Origin: Pictodentalium vernedei | Lineage: Eukaryota; Mollusca; Scaphopoda; Dentaliida; Dentaliidae | Assembly: GCA_031216915.1 (NCBI GenBank) | Contig: CM062296.1 | Coordinates: 59,385,084 to 59,449,083, forward strand | Direction of reading: 5' to 3' | DNA length: 64,000 bases | Shown: positions 46,300 to 57,003 of the stretch, piece by piece | Layout of the letters: every line of letters starts with the position of its first letter | Numbering within the stretch: position 1 is the first letter of the stretch | The notes under the pieces: model-generated | Seen by the model: only the letters and a program-made list of their open reading frames with translations | Told to the model about the DNA's origin: nothing | The model's database searches: none | Position numbers and translations under genes: made by a program

Positions 46300-49200
46300 T
46301 GTGACTCCTGTTCGACCTTGGCCCAAATTTTGAATCTCCATCGAGTGTCGACTCGTTGGTATTGGTCCCAGGTCCATACATCATACCATGCTTGAAATAT
46401 GAGCATGACCCACTTTCACGAATTTTGGCCACACCAACTTTTTATGTAAAAATGGATGTATGGACTTCAGGAATGCTTTAGAGAGTCAAAAAATATGATT
46501 TCCAGCAATTCTGAAAAAATGCACTCAATGACCACAAGTGACCTCCGTAACCTTGACCCACATTTTTGAACCTCCATCAAGTGTCAACTTATTTAGTGTT
46601 GGCTCCAGGTCCATGCATCACACCATCCTTGAGATATGAGCGTGACCCACTTTCAAAAATTTTGGCCACGCCCACTTTTTTCATGAAACAATGCACATCT
46701 GAATTTTGGGGAAGCATTTGGAGGTCAAAAAATGTGATTTCCAGCAATTATGAAAAATGCACTCATTGACCCCTGAGTGACCTCGGTGACCTTGACCCAT
46801 ATTTTGAATCCCCATCGAGTGTCGACTCATTTGATGTTGGTCCCATGTCCATACGTCATACCATGCTTGAGATATGAGCGTGACCCACTTTCAAAAATGT
46901 TGGCCACGCCCACTTTCTTTACGTCCACATGCATGTGTGTATGTCAGGAATGCTTTAGGGTGTCAAAAAATGTGATTTCTAGCAATTATAAAGAATGCAC
47001 TTAATGAACCCTAGGTGACCTCCATGACCTTGACCCATATTCTGAATCTCCATCGAGTGTCGACTCATTTGATGTTGATCCCAGGTCCATACGTCATACC
47101 ATGCTTGAGATATGAGCGTGACCCACATTCAAAAAGTTTGGCCACGCCCTCTTTTTTCAGGAAAAAATGCACATCTGAATTTTGGGGAAGCATTTGGAGG
47201 GCAAAAAATGTGATTTCCAGCAATTATGAAAAATGCACTCATTGACCCCTGAGTGACCTTGACCCATATTTTTGAATCTCCATCGAGTGTCGACTCATTT
47301 GGTGTTGGTCCCAGGTCCATACATCATACCATGCTTGAGATATGAGCGTGACCCACTTTCAAAAATTTTGGCCACGCCCAATTTTTTCACGTCAAAATGC
47401 ATGTATGTATGTCAGGAATGCTTTAGGGTGTCAAAAAATGTGATTTCTACCAATTATAAAAAATGCACTTAATGACCCCTAGGTGACCTCCATGACCTTG
47501 ACCAATATTCTGAATCTCCATCGAGTTTCGACTCATTTGGTGTTGATCCCAGGTCCATACGTCATACCATGCTTGAGATATGAGCGTGACCCACTTTCAA
47601 AAATTTTGGCCACGCCCACTTTTTTTACATCAAAATACATGTGTGTATGTCAGGAATGCTTTAGGGGGTCAAAAAATGTGATTTCTAGCAATTATGAAAA
47701 ATGCACTTAATGACCCCAAGTGACCTCCGTGACCTTGACCCATATTTTGAATCTCCATCGAGTGTCGACTCATTTGGTGTTGGTCCCAGGTCCATACGTC
47801 ATACCATGCTTGAGATATGAGCGTGAACCACATTCAAAAATTTTGGCCACGCCCACTTTTTTTTACGTCAAAATGCATGTGTGTATGTCAGGAATGTTTT
47901 AGGGGGTCAAAAAATGTGATTTCTAGCAATTATGAAAAATGCACTTAATGACCCCTAGGTGACCTCCATGACCTTGACCCATATTTTGAATCTCCATGGA
48001 GTGTCGACTCATTTGGTGTTGGTCCCAGGTCCATACGTCATACCATGCTTGAGATATGAGCGTGACCCACATTCAAAAATTTTGGCCACGCCCACTTTTT
48101 TTTACGTCAAAATGCATGTGTGTATGTCAGGAATGTTTTAGGGGGTCAAAAAATGTGATTTCTAGCAATTATGAAAAATGCACTTAATGACCCCTAGGTG
48201 ACCCCCGTGACCTTGACCCATATTTTGAATCTCCATGGAGTGTCGACTCATTTGGTGTTGGTCCCAGGTCCATACGTCATACCATGCTTGAGATATGAGC
48301 GTGACCCACTTTCAAAAATTTTGGCCACGCCCACTTTTTTCACGTCAAAATGCATGTGCGTATGTCAGGAATGCTTTAGGGGGTCAAAAAATGTGATTTC
48401 TAGCAATTATGAAAAATGCACTTAATGACCCCTAGGTGACCTCCATGACCTTGACCAATATTCTGAATCTCCATCGAGTTTCGACTCATTTGGTGTTGAT
48501 CCCAGGTCCATACGTCATACCATGCTTGAGATATGAGCGTGACCCACTTTCAAAAATTTTGGCCACGCCCACTTTTTTTACATCAAAATACATGTGTGTA
48601 TGTCAGGAATGCTTTAGGGGGTCAAAAAATGTGATTTCTAGCAATTATGAAAAATGCACTTAATGACCCCAAGTGACCTCCGTGACCTTGACCCATATTT
48701 TGAATCTCCATCGAGTGTCGACTCATTTGGTGTTGGTCCCAGGTCCATACGTCATACCATGCTTGAGATATGAGCGTGAACCACATTCAAAAATTTTGGC
48801 CACGCCCACTTTTTTTTACGTCAAAATGCATGTGTGTATGTCAGGAATGTTTTAGGGGGTCAAAAAATGTGATTTCTAGCAATTATGAAAAATGCACTTA
48901 ATGACCCCTAGGTGACCTCCATGACCTTGACCCATATTTTGAATCTCCATGGAGTGTCGACTCATTTGGTGTTGGTCCCAGGTCCATACGTCATACCATG
49001 CTTGAGATATGAGCGTGACCCACATTCAAAAATTTTGGCCACGCCCACTTTTTTTTACGTCAAAATGCATGTGTGTATGTCAGGAATGTTTTAGGGGGTC
49101 AAAAAATGTGATTTCTAGCAATTATGAAAAATGCACTTAATGACCCCTAGGTGACCCCCGTGACCTTGACCCATATTTTGAATCTCCATGGAGTGTCGAC

Positions 49201-49790
49201 TCATTTGGTGTTGGTCCCAGGTCCATACGTCATACCATGCTTGAGATATGAGCGTGACCCACTTTCAAAAATTTTGGCCGCGCCCACTTTTTTCACGTCA
49301 AAATGCATGTGCGTATGTCAGGAATGCTTTAGGGGGTCAAAAAATGTGATTTCTAGCAATTATGAAAAATGCACTTAATGACCCCTAGGTGACCTCCATG
49401 ACCTTGACCCATATTTTGAATCTCCATCGAGTGTCGACTCATTTGGTGTTGGTCCCAGGTCCATGCGTCATACCATGCTTGAGATATGAGCGTGACCCAC
49501 TTTCAAAAATTTTGGCCACGCCCACTTTTTTCACGTCAAAATGCATGTGTGTACGTCAGGAATACTTTAGGGGGTCAAAAAATGTGATTTCCAGCAATTC
49601 TGAAAAATGCACTCAATGACCCCTAGATGACCTCCGTGACCTTGACCCATATTTTGAACCTCCATCGAATGTCGACTCATTTGGTGTTGGTCCCAGGTCT
49701 GTAGGTCATACCACGCCTGAGATATGGGCGTGACCCACTTTCAAAACACCTCTACAGACACCCCTGATACCCCAGGAATCTGAAAAATAT
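46300..49790 (+). repeat. Satellite array, about 239-bp monomer, about 14 units
   Basis: Monomers recur every 237-239 bp, marked by TGTCGACTCATTTGGTGTTG, CATACCATGCTTGAGATATG and TTGGCCACGCCCACTTTTTT. Unit boundaries lie at about 46777, 47015, 47253, 47483, 47720, 47959, 48198, 48436, 48673, 48912, 49151 and 49389. Divergence is higher at the left edge and low in the middle, where a four-monomer block is repeated. The recurring 60-76-codon open frames are by-products of the monomer and have no start context or conserved domain. The array ends in a (GAA)n tract (49903-49939) and the element's 3' hairpin. Confidence 0.93.
47468..49390 (+). repeat. Higher-order repeat: two 953-bp blocks of four monomers
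   Basis: 47468-48420 and 48421-49373 run in step for all four monomers. The four derived frames are identical except for one change near 49270 (GGCCACGCCC to GGCCGCGCCC). Neighbouring single monomers differ far more. Confidence 0.9.
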
Positions 49791-50019
49791 TCAGTGCCGA
49801 GAACTTGTGGCTGTCTATCAGCATGCCAAAAATCAACGAGATAGGGCAGTTCGTTTTCGAGTTATCTTGCGGACAAAAAAGTGATGAGAAGACAGAAGAC
49901 AGGAGAAGAAGAAGAAGAAGAAGAAGAAGAAGAAGAAGAAAAAAAAGAAAAAAAAGAAAAAAAAAAAAAGAAAAAGAAACCGTGCAAAAACAATAGTCTG
50001 TGTGTTTCACACAGACTAA

Positions 50020-50060
50020 TAATAAATTTCCATATCGTCTGCGTTGGGTAAAGGGTTAAT
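50020..50060. mobile_element. Right half of the split subfamily B MITE
   Basis: TAATAAATTTCCATATCGTC and GTTGGGTAAAGGGTTAA continue exactly where the left half at 42222-42291 stops. Confidence 0.72.
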
Positions 50061-50806
50061 TAAATTTGTGATGATTATTCCCATAATTAATGTTTGGAAT
50101 CTAATATTATTGCATACGTGCAAATACTGTCCGTTCCGAGGAAAGTAACCAGTCCACGGCGACCGCACTGGACAACGACAAAGGTTTCAACGGTCAGGTA
50201 GTTGATTTGTGTGATGTGCAGTGTACGAGTCGATGTTGATTGTGATGTCATATTGATTGCCAAGCACATTTTTCCTAAGGGAGAACACCTCGGGACCCCA
50301 CTCCACCAACCCATTCCTGAGTGGGGTGAATTGATGTCGGGTTTCCCAAGGCACCCCGTGGTGTCCGCCCCAGGGAGTAATTTGACTAAGCTCTATCAAT
50401 ACGAGTCGTTATGTTTACAACACCGCAAATACAAACCGGTAGTCGTTAGTCCAAGCACAACTCACTTTCCGATAGACTATACAAAAAAGCCAAGTGCCCT
50501 TTTGTAACATTTAGTTACGAAAACTACAGACAGCGCTGAAAGCTACTGTTTCTTTCGTTTATTGAAAGTACCAAAATTAAACTTGGCTTTACTGTCCACT
50601 GATGTCACAGGTATTTGCCAAACAATTACTTGCCTCCCAATTTTATCCACTTCTTCGCAACTGTCATAATTTCGAGAGAGATAACCGCAACATTCTGATA
50701 GCTGAACTACCTCTTGCCCCATTTCGACGGACCTCCGCTTACGACACTGAATGTTGGTTTGTGTTGAATTTCCTGTACAACTTTCTTCATTCTTCTCTTC
50801 ATTTAC
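50061..50806. other. No recognised gene
   Basis: A loose inverted pair lies at 50281-50355 (CACCTCGGGACCCCACTCC...). Other open frames have no motif I recognise. Confidence 0.4.
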
Positions 50807-51046
50807 TCAACCCTTTACCCAACGACTCGTCCGCATCCGCCCGCGTAATAGGCAAATTCAGCAGCTGAAAAAATATTATTGCTCGAACAATTTCAACAAA
50901 ACCATATCATGTGACCCCTCTTTGGAACGAGCTCGTTCCAAAGAGGGGTCACATGATATAGTTTTGTTGAAATTGTTTGAAAAAAATGTAAAACATGATA
51001 TTTAAAACAATAAATTTTGAAATCGTTTGCATTGGCTAAAGGGTTA
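50807..51046. mobile_element. piggyBac-like MITE (subfamily B)
   Basis: Starts CAACCCTTTACCCAACGACTCG and ends TAAAGGGTTAA. The arms meet at a single GAGCTC with a TTTGGAACGAGCTCGTTCCAAA tip. The arms share the C-to-T change relative to the usual GTTGGAAC. Confidence 0.86.
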
Positions 51047-51257
51047 ATCCTTTCTTATTTTCATCACTAATTCCTCGTCATACAGAAATCCTGCTTCAAA
51101 TCTTTCCATCGTGTCTTGTAACGTCCATTTTCCTAAATTCGTTCGATAGAATAACAAACTGGTTACGCCTAGTAACGCATCATGGGGGACAACGCTAGCT
51201 TGGTTCATATCGGTGAAGATTGGTGTCATATCATCCGCATTTGAAGCTATATCTGTC

Positions 51258-52045
51258 GAGTTGGAAAAATAGACAGAACGCGATGTGTGTTTGAATCGGT
51301 AGGTGTTTTACATAACGAGTTCTATGTTTATTACACATCCCATGCATTAAAATTCATTTAAATAAACAAATTTATAACGCCGATGTTTAAAACCAAAGGT
51401 GAAGTGACCGTTTGTTTTGACAGCAGCTGTTCTGGTCAAATGGATCGATAAAAAATTCAAACAACCTTTTCGGAACCAGTGTTTGTTGAAATTCGTTTCG
51501 CTGTTTCTCTTCGGCTGGTGCTTATTCACACCTAACTATTTGGTGGCTATTACTGTTAGTAAAAATATAAGTACAAATTTGTGCAGATTTGCAAAACAGA
51601 TGGGAGAAACATCTTTAAAAGAAGGTCGAAGCATGTCAAGATGTACGAAGATTTACGGAAATAAAGTTGACCAATTTAGATATAATGAATCCACAAAACG
51701 AGACGGCCACGGGACTGGTGTAATGTTCTGGTTGGAAATGATTTGGGTTTTTTTTTTAAATATTATCTCATTTTTGGTTAACTAATTTTTTGTGAACCGA
51801 CTTTATTTTGCTTTGGACGTTTTCATTTTTACCTTATGTGACAGACGGTCGATAATTGTAGAACGAAATTTGGAAATTTTTTGAAGCGTAAGAAGTGACT
51901 CGATGGGAAAGGAACTAATGTGAACGGTGCTGAGAAAAAAGTTCCGGCTTCTACATCATCCATTGAATAGAGAATCATTTGTATCATAGCGGCCATTCCG
52001 TTAAATCCAAGGGTTTAAAGTTGAATGGATGTGTAATAAATTCTT
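51258..52045 (+). mobile_element. Dispersed repeat I (copy 1)
   Basis: About 790 bp is repeated at 60535-61760: AGACAGAACGCGATGTGTG, CTGTTCTGGTCAAATGGATCG, TTTCTCTTCGGCTGGTGC, AGTACAAATTTGTGCAGATT. Its end, AGGGTTTAAAG...GTGTAATAAA, adjoins composite C copy 3. Open frames of 96-122 codons in both copies (51417-51785 and 60783-61073) share text, but I recognise no domain. Confidence 0.7.
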
Positions 52046-52050
52046 TTATC

Positions 52051-52775
52051 ACATGACTCGTCCGTTTTGTTCACTTTAAAACATTTGATATTTTGCTTTC
52101 TTGTTAATCAGTGATAAATAAAGCATTCCGTTGATTCTATTCGTCATTTTCAAAACTAGGCAATTTGAGTGGCTGAACAAAATATAACTGGACCATAATT
52201 TGCATAACTGGGGTTGAACGATTTCATTGCTCAATTTCAAATATGGACAGTTTAATTGGCTGAACAAAATACAACTGGTACACATTTGAGTAGGGAGAAT
52301 TTACGTTATCTGTCCTATTTTGGGTGGGTTATATTGCATTAATCCTTTACCTATCATAACAACCAAAACCGGCCAGTGCTATACACAAAACAAATTTATG
52401 TTTTGCTTCCAAAACATAAGTTATGACCCCTCATTGGAACGAGCGCGTTTCGCTCGTTTCTATGAGGGGTCATAACCTATGTTTTGGAAGCAAAAAATGA
52501 AAATTTTTAGTTATATGAGGATGTTTATTTTCAAGTGTCGTCTGCAACACACGTCAGGTAAAGGGTTAAAAAGCCATACTAAGTCGTTAATTTGTGCATA
52601 TGTGTGTTATACGATAAATAGAATATGAAATGAGTGTTTTTCTCATATAATATTTATGAAACTCGTCCGAATTTTTTGATTGGGCTCGCCAGAGGCTCGC
52701 CCAAACGGAAAATTCTTAAACTCGTTTCATACATATCATATGAGAAAAACACTCATTTCATATCCTCTATATACA
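52051..52775 (+). mobile_element. Composite repeat C (copy 3)
   Basis: Complete copy: CACATGACTCGTCCGTTTTG start, internal MITE at 52339-52568, and the right-hand hairpin at 52637-52752 with GGGCTCGCCAGAGGCTCGCC. It ends TATCCTCTATATA. Confidence 0.78.
52339..52568. mobile_element. piggyBac-like palindromic MITE within composite C
   Basis: TTAATCCTTTACCTATC left, GTCAGGTAAAGGGTTAA right. The tip is GAACGAGCGCGTTTCGCTCGTTTC, unlike GAGCTCG elsewhere. Confidence 0.75.
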
Positions 52776-53759
52776 GGTACAACCACCATAATGGTCAAAA
52801 TCCGCCCGTGGCCAGTATTGTTCACAGGTGCTTTTCTCAGTCAATAATCAGTAGTTCCCAACAAGTATTCAATGAAAGAAACACCGGACCATACCCGGTG
52901 CTTCATTCATTGAATATTTGAGGGCGATTCCATTGTTTTATGTCGGAGATTCTCTGTTAACGCATGCATGGGTGTATTGCACACGCGTCGATTTTGACCT
53001 ATCCACGACGACCGAACTGCATAATAAACAAGAATGTATGACAAGGTGTGCAACTCGCTTTTCAATAGTAGGATAAACAAGCCTAACATGTTGTATGTGC
53101 TTCTGTATGAAAATTGAACCACTTAGCACATTATGACAGTTGAAAAAGGGGGTGCAAGCTTTGTACTGGTGAATGTTGTTCATAATTACTGCGAATCCCA
53201 CGTGAAAACTTGAAATAAAGTTAGTTTGGTCGGATACAACTACCAAATAATTGGATTAACACATAAACGAGTCGATTTCAGATATCACAGTACCACCTAT
53301 TTTCCCATAGGTAACCATTATAACATTCAGGAAAAAACATATGATCGCATCAGTTTAATTATGGCATTCAAATATCTTCGTCAAGTAAAACCCTTCTGAG
53401 AACGTTTTGACCCGGAAACTGGGGATCATGCAACAAATAAGAGAGACAAACTGACTGGAAGGGGAGTACGGGTCACGTGCCAAAATTTGTCAGGAAATTA
53501 CCACCACAAAACACACAAATGGTCAATTGTATTTTTAGATCAAAAGTTATCAAATCACCCTCTTTATTTATCTCAACTATTTAACAACAATGTATGATGT
53601 CAGCAAACTGCTTCAAACGTACATTGAAACGGTATGTTTGTCCAAGGCTGCTTATATTTGGGGATTTTATTATTATGACAAGCCAACTAGAATGAAACAT
53701 CTCCTTTAGTGTTCGATATATACTGTCCAAAAAAAGTTAAGCCCCCTCCCTAACACATC
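52776..53759. other. Small hairpin, otherwise no recognised gene
   Basis: TATTCAATGAAAGAAACACCGG and its near complement form a hairpin at 52866-52918. Nothing else is recognised. Confidence 0.45.
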
Positions 53760-53893
53760 TTAACCCTTTACCTAACATGAAAAAAGGACGACACTTGCAA
53801 ACAGGATTCTTGAATAAGTACTTTTTTCATTTTTTGTCTCAAAAACATAGGCTATGACCCCTCGTTGGAACAAGCTCGATGAGCTCGTTCCAG
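53760..53893. mobile_element. piggyBac-like MITE (subfamily A), truncated at the tip
   Basis: TTAACCCTTTACCTAACATG through GAGCTCGTTCCAG, then unrelated sequence with a poly-C run (53905-53921). The right half is missing. Confidence 0.82.
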
Positions 53894-54252
53894 CATGCCA
53901 CTCCCCCCCCCCCCCCCCCCCAAGAGGTCGTGTATGGTAACCACGCAATTGAAAAATCCTAGACCTGCCACTGGCATGTGCTTTTCTGACAGATTTTCAT
54001 GAAACGACGTCACTGCTAGTATTTCCAATAATAGGATACGACCCTATTTTTAGGTCGGTATATTGTTTATCGCATGAAATCGTATCAGTGTCCGGTGTGC
54101 AATATGGGCTATGACCGTACTAAAAAAAGACTTATTGATATGTGAGTGCTGCATTGTTGGAGGTATGCCGATCATTAGACTCAGTCCATTGTATGATTAA
54201 TTAACTGTCGACAATCAAAGGATATTTTCGACAGAGTGAATTTTGGGGTTCA

Positions 54253-54873
54253 TTCCCACTAGACCAATTCCCTTTAGACCAATTCCCACGAGGCCAATTC
54301 TCAAAAGACCAATTCCCCTTAGACCAACTCATGCGTTCTGCTTTTAAAATAATTATATATCAATAATTTGATATATTTATAAATATTTATAAATGTATTT
54401 AATGTTATTGATATTTAAGCCTGAAAATAAGCAGTCTGTCATTTGCAGAATGAGGTCTCCAGAGGGAGAATATGATGTTGCTATCCCATACAGTGGGTCA
54501 GTTGATCCTGTGGGTACCTCTTTCTGTTTATGTTTGAGACCTTAATTCAGATTGAGGGTCACAGAGGATAAATGTTGTGATGTTACCCTTCTGTGCAGGG
54601 TAGCATCACCAAATTCACCCTCTGTGGACCTCATTTGTCAGATGATAGTCTGCTTTTTTCTGGCTTGTTGCTATTTTATAAACTGAAATGTTATTAACAT
54701 ATATGTTTTGTATGTTATGCGTATAAATATTTTTTATCAAATAAAGTGCTTATCAGTAAATAAAAGTTGTCTTAATTATCCGTAATCAACCCTTAATCAA
54801 TATCAGTATGTAGTTGGTCTAAGGGGAATTGGTCTTTTGGGAATTGGCCTAAAGGGAATTGGTCTAGTGGGAA
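54253..54873. mobile_element. Foldback element with repeated-motif terminal arms
   Basis: The left arm (54253-54329) and right arm (54812-54873) are inverted copies built from short repeats of GACCAATTCCC. The left arm has one more 15-16-bp unit than the right. The middle has another inverted pair, the AATAAGCAGTCTGTCATTTG type (about 54420-54670). No duplication or transposase was seen, so the superfamily is unknown. Confidence 0.75.
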
Positions 54874-55193
54874 GACACTAATATTGGAATATCTGGACAT
54901 TTGTTACAATTTCTACTTACGATCGTGCATTGGTAAATCCATCCGCCTGACGTAATGATCACGACACTGGTTCATCATCGTCTGCGTTTGAAACATACAT
55001 GTATGGTGTCCCTCCTTTGCTTTCAATAATTTAAAAAGTGACATGTCAGCTATTTCAACTCGCCCCAATATGTTAATCAATGTCGTCAGTATCATTCGTT
55101 GTCGTAGTTGAAATGTGTCAAATCCAAATTTGATTCAAAATAAGAAAATCCGCAATTAACCTTTCATTAATTAGTTTCATTGTATGTTTTCAG

Positions 55194-55316
55194 TTTCGTG
55201 TCCCCAAATCATCGACACTGCTGGTCCATGCGTAGAAAATTGCAAGGATACCTCAGAGTGCATGGGCAATAAAATTTGCTGCAGTAATGGATGTGGTCAC
55301 GACTGTGCAGCCCCAG
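55194..55316 (+). CDS. WAP-domain gene, exon 4: WAP four-disulfide core domain
   Basis: The exon lies between TGTATGTTTTCAG and GTAGGT. It is 123 bp: 2 + 40 codons + 1, phase 1 on both sides, typical of exon-shuffled extracellular domains. It reads SCPQIIDTAGPCVENCKDTS and continues ECMGNKICCSNGCGHDCAAP. The eight cysteines have WAP spacing, including the adjacent CC pair and the C-GPC-C-D-EC order. WAP domains act as secreted protease inhibitors or antimicrobial or matrix proteins, and in molluscs occur in shell and mucus proteins. Here the exact role is unknown. The split GTT codon joins it in frame to the exon ending at 24006, though unseen exons may lie between. The protein must continue past this exon. 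Confidence 0.88.
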
Positions 55317-55345
55317 GTAGGTACACCACTCCATAATTATATGAT

Positions 55346-55404
55346 GCAGTAATGTATGTGGTCACGACTGTGTAGCCCCAGGTAGGTATATACCACTCCT
55401 TAAA
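55346..55404 (+). pseudogene. Duplicate of the 3' end of the WAP exon
   Basis: GCAGTAATGTATGTGGTCAC through GGTAGGTATATACCACTCC copies 55281-55345, including the splice donor. TGTGCAGCC has become TGTGTAGCC, which puts a stop in the coding frame. It sits in the intron 30 bp downstream. Confidence 0.85.
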
Positions 55405-56344
55405 GAATAGTGCATGGCTTGGAGTTGTCTACGCCCATGTAGTGCCCAGTGAGGTGGTGTAGTTCCCGCCGCGAAGCGGCGGGAACTACACCACCTCACT
55501 GGGCACCATATGGGCGTAGTCAACGACAAGACATGCACTGATCCTTATATTATATCGAACACCCATCAAGAAAAACATCTGTCCGATTTGTTAATCTGTT
55601 ACCAAGGTAGCAGCCCTACCAACCAGCGTTATATAGAAAAAATACCATGTAGTTTTTAAAAAATATTTTCTTCTTCCAAAACACGGCTAACTTGGATTAA
55701 TTGATATGAGCAGAAGACAGATTTTGAATCGGTCGGCAAGGGTAAACAAAACATTTCCCCCAAACGGAACTGTGTATTCTAGAATCGCGCAACTCGCGAA
55801 TGAAAACTAAAATTTTCGAATTTTGACAACGCAGTTTGATAATTTCCACACATTTGCCACACATATACATTACCGAGTGGGTTAGTACGGGATACAAACT
55901 CCGAAGATTCAACTGAATTCCATTATTTATTCGTTTACTGCCCAAAATATACAATTAAATAGCGAAATAATATGAGCAACGAAACAAACTATTTTTCATA
56001 TCCGGACGCGTTCTCATCAACGTTGGACCCAGGTATAGATCATTCTCTTCGAAACGAGATATGGATCATCTTCTCAAGGAATAAAATGAACGCCTCGGAA
56101 AATGTGACTTCAACAATGGAAAATCGATACATTTTTCCACAAAGATTTCTTTCCAGATCGTTTTGTGGATGTTGTGCCTCTGTGAATTGATTTTTAAATT
56201 TAGCCTGATGAGTTTTATTCGCCCAGTATGAAAAGAAAACTGATATAGTAATGTGCAAAAAAATAGAAAACGTGTAGTGCCTGGGTGTAGTGCCTGTTTA
56301 GTTCTGTGGATGCAAACTACACGAAATAGTATCATCTTTCAGCC
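55405..56344 (+). mobile_element. Hairpin-ended repeat, family D (copy 2)
   Basis: Reverse-orientation counterpart of 6163-7136. It begins with the terminal palindrome (55425-55525, tip CCCGCCGCGAAGCGGCGGG) and ends CTACACGAAATAGTATCATC. It starts 88 bp after the WAP exon. Confidence 0.78.
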
Positions 56345-57003
56345 AATCGGTCGGCAAGGGTAAACAAAACATTTCCCCCAAACGGAACTGTGTATTCTAG
56401 AATAGCGCAACTCGCGAATGAAAACTAAAAGTTTCGAAATTTGACAACGCAGTTTGATAATTTCCACACATTTGCCACACATATGCATTACCGAATGGGT
56501 TAGTACGGGATACAAACTCCGAAGATTCAAATGACTTCCATTATTTATTCGTTTGCTGCCCAAAACATAAATTAAATAGCGAAATAATATGAGCAGCGAA
56601 ACAAACGATTTTTCATATCCGGACGCGTTGTCATGAACGTTGGACCCAGGTATGGATCATTCTCTTCGAAACGAGATATGGATCATCTTCTCAAGGAATA
56701 AAATGAACGCCTCGGAAAATGTGACTTCAACAATGGAAAATCGATACATTTTTCCACAAAGATTTCTTTCCGGGTCGTTTTGTGGATGTTGTGCCTCTGT
56801 GAATCGATTTTTAAATTTAGCCTGATGAGTTGTATTCGCCCAGTATGAAAAGAAAACTGATATAGTAGTGTGCTAAAAATAGAAAACGTGCAGTGCCTAG
56901 GTGTAGTGCCTGGTCAGTTCTGTGGATGCAAACTACACGAAATAGAGTATCATCTTTCAGCCAATCAGAATGCAAGGAAGTCACGTGAGATATAATATAT
57001 ACT
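56345..57003 (+). mobile_element. Family D, tandem partial copy (copy 3)
   Basis: AATCGGTCGGCAAGGGTAAAC at 56345 repeats 55727 at a distance of 618 bp. The copy lacks the terminal palindrome and ends in GTCACGTGAGATATAATATA, the outer end also seen at about 6163. Confidence 0.78.

Larger units (their letters stand above)
42292..50019 (+). mobile_element. Giant composite Helitron-like satellite element (copies d/e)
   Basis: It starts TTAGAGAAACAGAATTTACTG with the 5' hairpin and ends with GTCTGTGTG-TTTC-CACACAGAC-TAA at 50019. The flanks join as TTTAAAA|TAATAAATTT, the uninterrupted subfamily B text, with no duplication and with insertion between A and T. Inside, the 5' body text recurs at 42292, about 43316 and about 46080, so it is a composite of several partial copies. 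It also carries later SINEs and MITEs (43960-46066) and a 239-bp satellite array (46300-49790). No Rep/helicase is encoded. An alternative is separate insertions joined by deletion. Confidence 0.62.

Noticed and set aside
46566..49619. A series of similar 60-76-codon + strand open frames (MTSVTLTHILNLHRVSTHLV...), resembling a gene family
   Set aside because: They repeat every 237-239 bp in step with the satellite monomer and lack a start context or domain; they are open only because the monomer lacks stops in that frame.
46300..49790. CRISPR array
   Set aside because: Repeat units are about 239 bp without unique spacers, in a eukaryotic transposon context.
55838..56335. Family D open frames of 70-89 codons that recur in all copies
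   Set aside because: They recur because the DNA repeats; frames are short, differ between copies and have no domain.
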